This document shows, one piece after another, positions 9,601 through 15,557 of a stretch of 28,037 bases of DNA. This DNA comes from a virus: positions 1 through 28,037 of the IMG/VR virus record IMGVR_UViG_3300030329_001927; one strand, written 5' to 3'. Within the stretch, counting starts at the first letter, position 1. Every line of letters starts with the position of its first letter. The translations under genes were made by a program, and so were the position numbers. Under the pieces are notes generated by a model, which did no database searches, was not told where the DNA came from, and was given only the letters and a program-made list of their open reading frames with translations.

Positions 9601-9887
9601 GTAGTGAGCAATCTGCACTGGAACTTGCAAACTATTTGTTGAACTATTATAAGCATCAACATTTAATTGTCAGGTGTAGTGTTCCATGTAAAGATGGATT
9701 TGAATTGGAAGTGGGAGATATTTTGAAATTTAATACAAATAAAACTGCCTTTGGTAAAAGTCTATCTGATAGACAAGAGAATATTGACCAAATAATATAT
9801 CCTTTGTTTTATATAACTAAGATTAATAAGACATTAAGCAAGGTAGACATAGAGTGTGTGCAACTACATAACTTGGATCAAGCATAA
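6696..9887 (+). CDS. Tail tip / baseplate hub protein (1063 aa)
   Basis: The largest protein of the genome starts at ATGA shared with the tape measure stop. Directly after a tape measure, a protein of this size is normally a distal tail or tail-tip hub protein. The first ~150 residues are strand-rich (IFIGTTKQTF, then LDLKVSNI), like distal tail domains. A section near 840-950 (KLQKAEDAVKNNKMAFSITE, then a RFRPSDNFAVVD stretch) is reminiscent of hub domains of the gp27/gpJ type that bind the tube end. The middle (about 200-800) is aromatic- and Asn/Asp-rich with no motif I recognise. No peptidase signature was found, so host-wall cutting by this protein is not supported. Confidence 0.7.
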   Translation: MIPLPEKILNDFSSSAYSLEYLLQIETTPNIFIGTTKQTFGSDGAYYEDLDLKVSNISEKIDLKTKKVQYSDMTFTLSNFYQNEQYLSDRLSEAMGSNINLYLKTQSCELIDDCLLIAKLKIRKIDHNNKVVNIVANDINLETLYVNLPKKTLESGVDTNEAGNLKPVPILYGHLEDAPAVVYIEEDQTTKLIPDDSYFSDNEKEIEGIKQFYVAKQDGYDAELMDREYDHLISPNAVKVNLGSTICDVPCLPFVNSLYTKDSSHVENLVIRLFKKNQYETFQDYVTLNNFSDYYSNESILKNYNALWISKLSDLKLSKEFSYSYFQDGTYRFDSLGLTSRWLWQSTTPDFDFMDNTETHRVGFQVYEFENIEGAERLETKISDIDIFPVDVHFIGNMNIQTYGEGVITDHIRFPRINIFFSNLKDDPVQQSHMVGGWEFGSPDEFTITNNGSAVNTNFEGRFWNTQKIELHAHSELYDEISIVDGLRNQYITYLLSDWNNNTDNGGNYWQSIYSSTVDGLRKGLSSNIMVMAYSPDMQSGWEFTENPNTDLSISTNVSDMKVRKMWANKDMMNKDFHVNAKGRVDTNIEYNNIYKIKGKIKVLTEKIIPFDDPAIPALGVRSETVAYENKHQIELFKLLTNSKYKTKLINNEVHELMIKYEAFNGEVSYLWDIDVNNMNLAEYYGDSAFEMIVDDELREDKQGWVYDITAKNYNLGASHINADGELVGYWFKNIELVYAKINWFDEATIGSIVEAPVEVSSELQGFNDNKGWTEPTLDSQYEGIGYCYVIWLPENMELAYKLADTPPYIVKDILTNEMNITTDQIDIAKLQKAEDAVKNNKMAFSITEQRESREILEDICKQSRLTFRFRPSDNFAVVDAIYNNYDSDIDFDKEIDLDNTINYNFSKTKIEDLSIGGVKISYGYDYATKKPDKEVEVALGDSLEEYKAHYGIIKVEDYKIEMNAPFISSEQSALELANYLLNYYKHQHLIVRCSVPCKDGFELEVGDILKFNTNKTAFGKSLSDRQENIDQIIYPLFYITKINKTLSKVDIECVQLHNLDQA

Positions 9888-10372
9888 TGGAAATAACAAC
9901 AACATCTAATGAAGTACATCTAAATTATTCAGAAGCACCTAAAAAAATGATTATAAGTTACTCAGGAAGTTTTGTTGGAGAAGTTTTTGGTGATTGTATA
10001 GTTAGATTAAGTAGAAAAAATATTATAATAGAGTTTCAAGAAGATCCACCAAGTCTGTTGATGTCATATACAGGTAAGTTTGCAATTATAAGTGTATCAG
10101 CATACGATAAAATGGATAATACGATATACACAAATCGAGTTGTCAAAGAAGACAAATGGAACTTAATAGTAGGAGATTATGCAAACAACACAAATAAGTA
10201 TCCTGATTATAATCAATCTATTGGGTATAATTTTGTAGATAAAACACTATTAGCATATAAGCATAACAATGAACAGCATTATTTGAATCAAAAGGGAATG
10301 TTAAGGCCTGATAGAGATAGTATGGAAATAAAAAAATTAAACAGAATTAGAGGTAATTATGGCATTAAGTAA
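9887..10372 (+). CDS. Tail-associated protein of unknown function (161 aa)
   Basis: The start shares one base with the upstream stop (TAATG), so translation is probably coupled to the tail tip gene. The protein has beta-strand patterns in the first ~90 residues (KKMIISYSG, then a LLMSYTGKFAIISVSAY stretch) and a Tyr/Asn-rich polar second half. No signal peptide, membrane segment or catalytic motif is visible. Lying between the tail tip gene and the last tail gene, it is likely a minor tail protein or fibre-attachment adaptor. I do not recognise the family. Confidence 0.65.
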   Translation: MEITTTSNEVHLNYSEAPKKMIISYSGSFVGEVFGDCIVRLSRKNIIIEFQEDPPSLLMSYTGKFAIISVSAYDKMDNTIYTNRVVKEDKWNLIVGDYANNTNKYPDYNQSIGYNFVDKTLLAYKHNNEQHYLNQKGMLRPDRDSMEIKKLNRIRGNYGIK

Positions 10373-11477
10373 TAGTGTATATGGGTCGGTAGCAACTCCA
10401 AGAATATATGTTGATTATATTCAGTATGCAAAGGCGATAGGATATGTAGAGGACTATTCAACATCTGTAAATATATTAGGAGATCCAAGAGCAGCCTTTG
10501 ATATGAATCCAGTTAATATGCAACAATATGAATTAACACAGGATGATTGGGTAATTACTAATGCAGTTAAATTTAAAAATTATACAAATGATGATAGACA
10601 ATTTGCTACCTTATTGCAAACAACAAACTACTACGGATTATTAGGACATAGATTGGCTGTGGACACAAGCAACTATGATCATGTTGGAATGATAGCAGCA
10701 AGTAATGTCCCAAATTATGACTATTATGATTGGACAGTAGGTGGTCATTCAGGTATACTTGGCGATCCTGATTCAAATGCAAGTGTAGGCTATAGCTTAT
10801 ATTCTATAGACAGCCCTATATCATTATCAAAAGCATCTCGATTGTCATTTAATATTTACAAAGGAACAAGTGCTTCCAATCTTGGATATGCAACAGGAGA
10901 TGTTGTCCGTATTGGTAGTTGGACAGCAGGTAGATACTTTGACTTTCCACATAGTGCAAATCTGCAAATGAACATAAATCATAGTTTTGATGGAGTTAAG
11001 AGCAAAAGAACAGCAGGTGGATCTGATATTACAGAGATATTATATACAAAGCCAAATTGGGGTGATTTACCTGCATGGGAACACATAGACACCTCTGACT
11101 ATGATAACCCTGCTGAATATATAACAAATGAAAACTATAGCAATGTTACTAATAGAGCAAGAAGGTCATGGGATTTAACATTCAGCTTTTTAGCTAAAGA
11201 TGACACATTCCCTAAATCACCTGATGGAACAATTATAGGTGAATACCTGCAATCTGTAGGACAAACAGACACACCCATCTTTGGAACTAAAATTAAAGAT
11301 AACATAGTGTCATCATTGAATGCACTTACATTGGGTGGTCAGATTCCATTTATATTTCAACCTGATAAAACTAAAAAAGATATATGTATGTGCAAGTTAA
11401 GGTCTAATGGATTAAGTATTCAGCAGACTGCTCCACAGCTATATACTTGTAAATTATCTTTTGTAGAAGTCTGGTAA
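10359..11477 (+). CDS. Distal tail structural protein, last gene of the tail block (372 aa)
   Basis: ATG at 10359 lies inside the end of the previous gene (14-base overlap) with AGAGG about 8 bases upstream. The protein is rich in Tyr, Asn, Asp, Ser and Thr and looks beta-rich. Short segments such as YYDWTVGGHSGILGDP suggest surface loops. The C-terminal section is more regular (PFIFQPDKTKKDICMCKL). A strong terminator follows 34 bases after the stop, so it closes the long structural transcript. By position it could be a receptor-binding or tail-tip side protein; this is inference. Confidence 0.65.
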   Translation: MALSNSVYGSVATPRIYVDYIQYAKAIGYVEDYSTSVNILGDPRAAFDMNPVNMQQYELTQDDWVITNAVKFKNYTNDDRQFATLLQTTNYYGLLGHRLAVDTSNYDHVGMIAASNVPNYDYYDWTVGGHSGILGDPDSNASVGYSLYSIDSPISLSKASRLSFNIYKGTSASNLGYATGDVVRIGSWTAGRYFDFPHSANLQMNINHSFDGVKSKRTAGGSDITEILYTKPNWGDLPAWEHIDTSDYDNPAEYITNENYSNVTNRARRSWDLTFSFLAKDDTFPKSPDGTIIGEYLQSVGQTDTPIFGTKIKDNIVSSLNALTLGGQIPFIFQPDKTKKDICMCKLRSNGLSIQQTAPQLYTCKLSFVEVW

Positions 11478-11510
11478 GATTCCCTCCGACTACTCCGTGT
11501 AGAAGGCTAA

Positions 11511-11545
11511 AAGAGCATCTCTCCTCGTGAGAGGTGCTTTTTTTT
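11511..11545 (+). terminator. Rho-independent terminator closing the structural operon
   Basis: GCATCTCTC (11515-11523) pairs with GAGAGGTGC (11529-11537) over nine positions with one G-T wobble, loop CTCGT, followed by eight T bases (11538-11545). Upstream A bases can extend the stem into the T run. It lies 34 bases after the last tail gene stop. It is the strongest intrinsic terminator seen in the window. Confidence 0.9.
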
Positions 11546-11604
11546 GCATATATATTAAAATAATGCAATCTTTTCTTGCATATATTCTCCAAATAGGTTA
11601 ATTT
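11544..11604 (+). promoter_or_regulatory. Candidate promoter/operator with three TTGCAT-type half sites
   Basis: TTGCAT occurs at 11544-11549 and 11576-11581, and its reverse complement ATGCAA at 11563-11568. Both TTGCAT copies continue into an ATAT-rich run ending in ATT. The second copy could act as a -35 box with TAATTT (11599-11604) 17 bases downstream as -10, driving the small gene at 11642. The half sites could bind a regulator at the start of the early region. This is pattern only. Confidence 0.4.
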
Positions 11605-11641
11605 GGTAGTGTTCGTATTAATAAATAATAAGGAGATACAA

Positions 11642-11848
11642 ATGTTAAATATATTATTATCAAATTCAAAAGATAGAAAATGGGTTGAAAGAGAACTTGA
11701 AGAATTTTCAGATTCTAAAGGTTATTGCAACTTAAAAGATCCCTTAATGTATTGGTTAAATTTCTTCAAAAAATCAAAATATCCTGTAAAAAAATTCATT
11801 GAATTTAAAAACAATTTTTTAAATACATATAAAAATGAAATTAAATAA
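11642..11848 (+). CDS. Small protein of unknown function, first gene of the early region (68 aa)
   Basis: The frame is open from 11603, but AAGGAG at 11629-11634 sits eight bases before ATG 11642, so this start is chosen. The product is helical and charged (a KDRKWVERELEEF stretch) with an aromatic patch (MYWLNFFKK) and a Lys/Asn-rich end. No known motif. It is isolated between two terminators, so it is probably its own short transcription unit, as expected for an early host-takeover or regulatory peptide. Function is unknown. Confidence 0.6.
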   Translation: MLNILLSNSKDRKWVERELEEFSDSKGYCNLKDPLMYWLNFFKKSKYPVKKFIEFKNNFLNTYKNEIK

Positions 11849-11853
11849 CAATT

Positions 11854-11881
11854 AAGGGGAGTGTAATGCTCCCCTTTTTTT
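11854..11881 (+). terminator. Rho-independent terminator after the 68-aa gene
   Basis: GGGGAG (11856-11861) pairs with CTCCCC (11869-11874), extendable by flanking AA/TT, followed by seven T bases (11875-11881). The hairpin core is nearly the same sequence as the one after the capsid gene at 23201. Confidence 0.85.
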
Positions 11882-11900
11882 ATATAGTTTTGTAGTGAAA

Positions 11901-11944
11901 TATCCCTTTTTTTCGCAAAATAGGGATAAATAGCTACATATAAT
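11901..11944 (+). promoter_or_regulatory. Inverted repeat and TATAAT box before the replication genes
   Basis: TATCCC (11901-11906) and GGGATA (11923-11928) form an inverted repeat separated by T-rich then A-rich sequence that can extend the pairing. TATAAT occurs at 11939-11944, but no good -35 box is present and a start point there would leave an unusually short leader before the ribosome site (AAAGGAG, 11950-11956). It could be an operator, a weak third terminator, or part of a promoter for the genes from 11963 on. Confidence 0.35.
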
Positions 11945-11962
11945 AAGATAAAGGAGAATCAA

Positions 11963-12181
11963 ATGACTTATTCAATACCTAATGATGATTTAATTATTAT
12001 TAAGAAAAAACTCAAGCTAACAGGATGGGGTGCAAAAGAAATCTGTGGATATATCAGTGGTGAGGATTATTACAAAGTCAAATTAAAAGAAGATGACGGA
12101 TATACGATCCTAACTATGCGTAAAACAGGAAGAATTATGCACATTTTAACTGACACATCAACTAAACTACATCTAAGATAA
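11963..12181 (+). CDS. Hypothetical early protein (72 aa)
   Basis: AAAGGAG stands at 11950-11956, giving a convincing start. The small protein begins with a basic helix-like part (DDLIIIKKKLKLTG) followed by strands (GEDYYKVKLKEDDGYTILTMRK). No cysteine pair, membrane segment or catalytic motif. It leads the gene row that continues with the annealing-protein candidate 12 bases downstream, so it may act in early regulation or recombination. I do not recognise it. Confidence 0.6.
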   Translation: MTYSIPNDDLIIIKKKLKLTGWGAKEICGYISGEDYYKVKLKEDDGYTILTMRKTGRIMHILTDTSTKLHLR

Positions 12182-12193
12182 AGGAGTAAACTA

Positions 12194-12670
12194 ATGCCTA
12201 TAGAAATACACGGAAAACAATATGTTACTGTAGCAGAGCGAGTACAGATGTTGCATGAGTCTGACTTAATGGAAATTAGCTTAACAACTGAGATACTACA
12301 TGATGATGAACAAAGTGTCGTAATGAAAACAACTCTTGAAATAGATGGGAGTATATTTACTGGAATCGCACAGGAGTTCAAAGGATCTTCAAATATTAAT
12401 AAAACATCTGCACATGAGAATTGTGAAACAAGTGCAGTTGGTCGAGCATTAGGCTTTGCAGGATATGGCTCTGTAGAATCAATAGCAAGTGCTGATGAAG
12501 TTGCTCATGCAGTAGCTAATCAAGAGCCAAAACTTGCATCAGATAAGCAAATCAATTACATAAAAAGACTTGCTGAAGAAAAGGACATGGAAATTACTGA
12601 TGAACAGTATGAGAAAATGACTATGGAAGAAGCAGGGAATCTAATAGAACACTTAAACAAAAGTGTTTAA
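12194..12670 (+). CDS. Putative single-strand DNA annealing/binding recombination protein (ERF/Rad52-like group)
   Basis: The start follows AAAGGAG (12180-12186). The 158-residue protein carries a signature common in phage annealing-protein candidates: a strand region (residues 25-65), then HENCETSAVGRALGFAGYG (about 76-94) followed by SIASADEV. After a short linker comes a C-terminal module starting SDKQINYIKRLAEE (about 117-130), a separate helical domain often attached to phage DNA-processing proteins. It lies upstream of an SSB-like protein, a replication initiator and a RusA resolvase, a coherent recombination set. The exact family (ERF, Rad52/Sak3-like) cannot be fixed by eye; a simple ssDNA-binding role is an alternative. 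Confidence 0.55.
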   Translation: MPIEIHGKQYVTVAERVQMLHESDLMEISLTTEILHDDEQSVVMKTTLEIDGSIFTGIAQEFKGSSNINKTSAHENCETSAVGRALGFAGYGSVESIASADEVAHAVANQEPKLASDKQINYIKRLAEEKDMEITDEQYEKMTMEEAGNLIEHLNKSV

Positions 12671-12827
12671 GGTTACATCAGGAAACAAGTGTATATCTTG
12701 CTATACTAAAAAAAACATATATTACTGTTTTACAAGTATAGAGGGTAAGACTTGGGAAAGCTGTGAAAGTTGTTTAGACAAGGTTAGAGAAATAAGAAAA
12801 AAATACTTTAATAAGGAGCGAAAATGA
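12663..12827 (+). CDS. Cysteine-rich microprotein, possible zinc ribbon (54 aa, GTG start)
   Basis: A frame opened by GTG at 12663 overlaps the end of the annealing-protein gene by 8 bases and ends in an ATGA overlap with the next gene. The product has paired cysteines CISC (residues 10-13) and CESC (about 34-37) with 20 residues between them, the spacing of a small zinc ribbon, and a Lys/Arg-rich tail. No clear Shine-Dalgarno is visible, so expression would depend on coupling. The overlaps on both sides and the cysteine pattern support a real gene; the function is unknown. Confidence 0.6.
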   Translation: MFKVTSGNKCISCYTKKNIYYCFTSIEGKTWESCESCLDKVREIRKKYFNKERK

Positions 12828-12970
12828 AAACTATTAATGTACATTGCAGGTCTTGTAATAAGAAGTTCTCAGTTTATGGTGAGAGCAAGGGTGGAATGTT
12901 TATGAAATTTGTTGATAGAAGTCATATTAGACATGATTGTAAGCCAAGAGAAAGGAAGGAGCAAAAATGA
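12824..12970 (+). CDS. Small Cys/His microprotein, possible zinc finger (48 aa)
   Basis: AAGGAG (12813-12818) lies upstream of ATG 12824, which overlaps the previous stop (ATGA); its own stop overlaps the next gene the same way. Residues include CRSC (8-11), then His at 34 and 37 and Cys 39, compatible with a single zinc site. The ends are basic. It is one of two consecutive cysteine-pair microproteins between the annealing protein and the SpoVG-like gene. Function unknown; nucleic acid binding is a guess. Confidence 0.6.
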   Translation: MKTINVHCRSCNKKFSVYGESKGGMFMKFVDRSHIRHDCKPRERKEQK

Positions 12971-13242
12971 AAATAACAAGAATGACTAAGGGAGAATGGG
13001 GCCATGTAAGAGCATTCTTTGATGTAGAGGTAGTAGAAGGAATAACTGTTAAGGGATTTAAATTGGTAGTAAAAGATGACAGATTAAGGTTGGTCACTGC
13101 ATCAGTTAAGAAAAAAGATGATTCAGGGTATGACCAAATTGTTATCTTAGATAAAATGCAGTACATCACATTAAATAACTTAGCTAATGATTATTACAAG
13201 AATGGTGGAGATCCAAGAGAAGATGATCCAATTCCATTTTAG
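12967..13242 (+). CDS. SpoVG-like protein with SSB-type C-terminal tip (91 aa)
   Basis: The start overlaps the previous stop (ATGA) with AAGGAG at 12956-12961. Residues 1-75 match the SpoVG pattern as I know it: an N-terminal strand, a VRAFFDVEV strand, a VKGFKLVV strand, then a KKKDDSGYDQIVI segment and a final helix. SpoVG proteins bind nucleic acids and affect regulation in Gram-positive bacteria; related forms occur in phages. The end, EDDPIPF, strongly resembles the acidic DDxIPF tip by which bacterial SSB recruits repair and replication proteins. A phage SSB substitute is a reasonable inference. Neighbours in recombination and replication support it. Confidence 0.55.
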   Translation: MKITRMTKGEWGHVRAFFDVEVVEGITVKGFKLVVKDDRLRLVTASVKKKDDSGYDQIVILDKMQYITLNNLANDYYKNGGDPREDDPIPF

Positions 13243-13251
13243 GGGGGAATA

Positions 13252-13515
13252 ATGATAGTTGATTTTAATAAATCAGAAATAAATATAATAAAAGAAGCAT
13301 TAGTTGAATGTGCTTTTGAAAAGTATGAAAACAAACATGATATAGACAATATATATAAGTTAGCAATTATTGAACATAAAATAGTTAAAAAACAAGTAGA
13401 GGAAGGTTTTTTAAAAAAAATAACAGGCAATCTTAAATGTTGGTGGATGTGGACACATACAGATAAAAACTATAGAAAAAGGATGCTTTGGAATAAAAGG
13501 AGTTCTAAACGATGA
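13252..13515 (+). CDS. Hypothetical charged protein (87 aa)
   Basis: AGGGGGGA (13242-13249) provides the ribosome site. The N-terminal half is helical and charged (IVDFNKSEINIIKEALVECAFEKYE); the end is basic and Trp-rich (CWWMWTHTDKNYRKRMLW, then RSSKR), possibly a nucleic-acid contact region. It overlaps the next gene by four bases. No family recognised. Confidence 0.6.
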   Translation: MIVDFNKSEINIIKEALVECAFEKYENKHDIDNIYKLAIIEHKIVKKQVEEGFLKKITGNLKCWWMWTHTDKNYRKRMLWNKRSSKR

Positions 13516-13712
13516 TAATATATGAAGTTAATTTCAAGGATATAGACGGAAGCAAACAATCTGTCTATTTTCCAAACAGAAGAACTGCAAATTCTTTTGT
13601 AGCACAGAATAAAAAGTCACTAAAAAGCATTAAAGTGACTCTACATGGTGTAGAAAGTTCAAAATCAGAGATCTTATCATTCTTAAATAGGGGAAACAAG
13701 ATATATGGATAA
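13512..13712 (+). CDS. Small basic hypothetical protein (66 aa)
   Basis: ATGA overlap with the previous gene and AAGGAG (13498-13503) eight bases ahead support this start. The sequence alternates as beta strands (IIYEVNFKD, then KQSVYFPNRR) followed by a helix and further strands. Its overall layout, strand-strand-helix-strand, would suit a small nucleic-acid-binding fold, but there is no diagnostic motif. It overlaps the winged-helix candidate downstream by 8 bases. Confidence 0.6.
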   Translation: MIIYEVNFKDIDGSKQSVYFPNRRTANSFVAQNKKSLKSIKVTLHGVESSKSEILSFLNRGNKIYG

Positions 13713-14028
13713 GCCAATACTTATGGGAATCACCTTAGAAGTTTTATATATGATTAAACAGAGGACTCACAACTCTCCAGTTAAATCAGCACACATTCAG
13801 CAATACCTCAATATCTCAGGTGTGGTAGTTAGAAAGTGTATAGCAGAACTTCGTGTGATACATAAAATGCCTATATGCAGTGGATCTCGAGGATATTATT
13901 TTGCACCAAACAAGGCCCATTGGGACAGAACAAAGGCACAGTTGTTGTCAAGAGCAAAAGAACTTAGAAAAGCAGCAACTAATCCTGATGAATATTTTTA
14001 TGATGGCGAACAATCAAAGATGTTTTAA
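13705..14028 (+). CDS. Winged-helix DNA-binding protein (107 aa)
   Basis: Residues about 8-65 read as a winged helix-turn-helix: a first helix (LEVLYMIKQRT), a second (SAHIQQYLNIS), a recognition helix (GVVVRKCIAELRVIHKM), and a wing ending in SRGYYFAP. The remaining ~40 residues form a basic helix and an acidic tail. Phage proteins of this kind act as regulators or assist replication initiation. Its position just before the methyltransferases and initiator fits either. The start overlaps the previous gene; AGGGGA lies at 13689-13694. Confidence 0.55.
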   Translation: MDKPILMGITLEVLYMIKQRTHNSPVKSAHIQQYLNISGVVVRKCIAELRVIHKMPICSGSRGYYFAPNKAHWDRTKAQLLSRAKELRKAATNPDEYFYDGEQSKMF

Positions 14029-14034
14029 GGCAAG

Positions 14035-14865
14035 ATGATGGATAATTTATTAATAGGTGATGTTAGGGAAAAGCTAAAAGAACTTGATGATCGCTTTGTT
14101 CAATGTTGTGTTACAAGTCCACCATACTGGGGGTTGAGAAATTATCAAGAAAAAAAACAGCTTGGACTTGAAGAAACACCTGAAGAATATGTAGAAAATA
14201 TGGTTAAGGTGTTTAGAGAGGTTAAGCGAGTGTTGAAAGATGATGGAACTTGTTGGCTTAATCTTGGTGATAGTTATTATAATAAAAATTTAGCAGGAAT
14301 ACCATTTAGAGTAGCATTTGCTTTGCAACAAGATGGGTGGTATTTAAGGCAGGATATTATATGGAATAAGCCGAATCCGATGCCTGAGAGTGTTCAAGAT
14401 AGATGCACTAAATCACATGAATATATATTCTTATTAACAAAATCAGCTAAATATTATTATGATGCAGATGCGATCAGAGAGCCATTTGCTGAAAGTTCTA
14501 TTGGTAGATTAGAACAAAATATAGACAATCAAATAGGAACAACAAGGGCAAATGGTGGTGCAAAATTAAATGGTAATTTTAAGGCAGTAGGAGATGTTGA
14601 TAAGGGTGCTAACAAAAAAAGTGTATGGACTATAACCACAAAACCATTTAAAGATGCTCATTTTGCTGTATTCCCAATAGAGATACCAGTATATTGCATT
14701 AAAGCAGGAAGCAAAAAAGGAGATACTATTTTAGATATATTTATGGGAAGTGGAACAACAGCACTTGCAGCACAAGAACATGGAAGAAGGTGGGTGGGGG
14801 TGGAACTAAATCCTGAATATGTAAAAATTATTAAGAAAAGGACACAACAACAAGTAATTTTATAA
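14035..14865 (+). CDS. DNA N4-cytosine/N6-adenine methyltransferase, beta class (276 aa)
   Basis: Motif IV TSPPYWGLRNY lies near the N-terminus (SPPY at 28-31) and the SAM-binding motif DIFMGSGTT near the C-terminus (234-242), followed by GVELNPEY. This order is that of beta-class amino methyltransferases. SPPY is most common in N4-cytosine enzymes but also occurs in adenine enzymes, so the base is undecided. Length fits the family. Two adjacent ATG codons exist (14035 and 14038); the second has better spacing from AAGG (14027-14030). No restriction endonuclease is nearby, so it is an orphan enzyme that probably protects phage DNA from host restriction. The target site cannot be read from sequence. 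Confidence 0.88.
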   Translation: MMDNLLIGDVREKLKELDDRFVQCCVTSPPYWGLRNYQEKKQLGLEETPEEYVENMVKVFREVKRVLKDDGTCWLNLGDSYYNKNLAGIPFRVAFALQQDGWYLRQDIIWNKPNPMPESVQDRCTKSHEYIFLLTKSAKYYYDADAIREPFAESSIGRLEQNIDNQIGTTRANGGAKLNGNFKAVGDVDKGANKKSVWTITTKPFKDAHFAVFPIEIPVYCIKAGSKKGDTILDIFMGSGTTALAAQEHGRRWVGVELNPEYVKIIKKRTQQQVIL

Positions 14866-14875
14866 TGGAGAACGA

Positions 14876-15511
14876 ATGAAAGTTTTAGAACTGTTTGCAG
14901 GGTCAAGGTCTTTTAGCAAAGTTGCAGAAAAACATGGAATGGAAACACATACTACAGACTATAAGGACTTTGAAGGAATCGACCAAGTTTGTGATATATT
15001 TGACTTTGACACTGGATCTGTACCATTTATCCCTGACATAATATGGGCATCTCCACCTTGTCAAACATTTTCTATAGCAAGTTGTTATGTTCATTATAGT
15101 AAAGATAATGATGTTTTTAATCCTAAAACACTATTGGCTAAAAATGGTTTAAAAATAATAGAAAAAACAAAAGAAATAATTTTACATTATACTGAATTAA
15201 ATAATGATTTGTGTTTTATTATAGAAAATCCAAGAGGATTGTTAAGGAAAATGCCTGAGATGAATACATTGACTCCATATAGAAAAACTGTGTGGTATTG
15301 TCAATATGGAGATACAAGAGCAAAGCCAACGGATATATGGACTAATGCAATTTGGACACCAAGACCAGTATGTAAGAATGGTAATCCTAATTGTCATCAT
15401 GCAAGAGCACCAAGAGGATCAAAAACAGGAACACAAGGACTTAAAGGCAATTATGATAGGTCTAAAGTTCCTGAAGAACTGTGCGAAGAAATTTTATTGT
15501 CTGTATTGTAA
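14876..15511 (+). CDS. DNA cytosine-5 methyltransferase, short phage type (211 aa)
   Basis: Motif I VLELFAGS (3-10), motif IV SPPCQTFS (59-66, catalytic Cys 62) and an ENPRG version of motif VI (117-121) identify a C5-cytosine methyltransferase fold. A YCQYG...KPTDIWTN stretch (141-157) is typical of the short phage forms. A possible zinc or target-recognition patch follows (C166, C173, H174, H175). At 211 residues it is much shorter than standard enzymes (300-400) and lacks a clear motif X and a large target domain. GGAG stands at 14865-14868, seven bases before the start. Together with the preceding methylase it forms a two-enzyme modification pair without a nuclease. Confidence 0.85.
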   Translation: MKVLELFAGSRSFSKVAEKHGMETHTTDYKDFEGIDQVCDIFDFDTGSVPFIPDIIWASPPCQTFSIASCYVHYSKDNDVFNPKTLLAKNGLKIIEKTKEIILHYTELNNDLCFIIENPRGLLRKMPEMNTLTPYRKTVWYCQYGDTRAKPTDIWTNAIWTPRPVCKNGNPNCHHARAPRGSKTGTQGLKGNYDRSKVPEELCEEILLSVL

Positions 15512-15557
15512 TTTTCATTTTATTTAATTAAGTTAAAAAACAAAAAAGGGGCAGAAT

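Noticed and set aside
15306-15527. Second + strand frame overlapping the C5 methyltransferase gene
   Set aside because: It lies almost wholly within a gene with clear motifs, lacks a ribosome site and has low-complexity composition.
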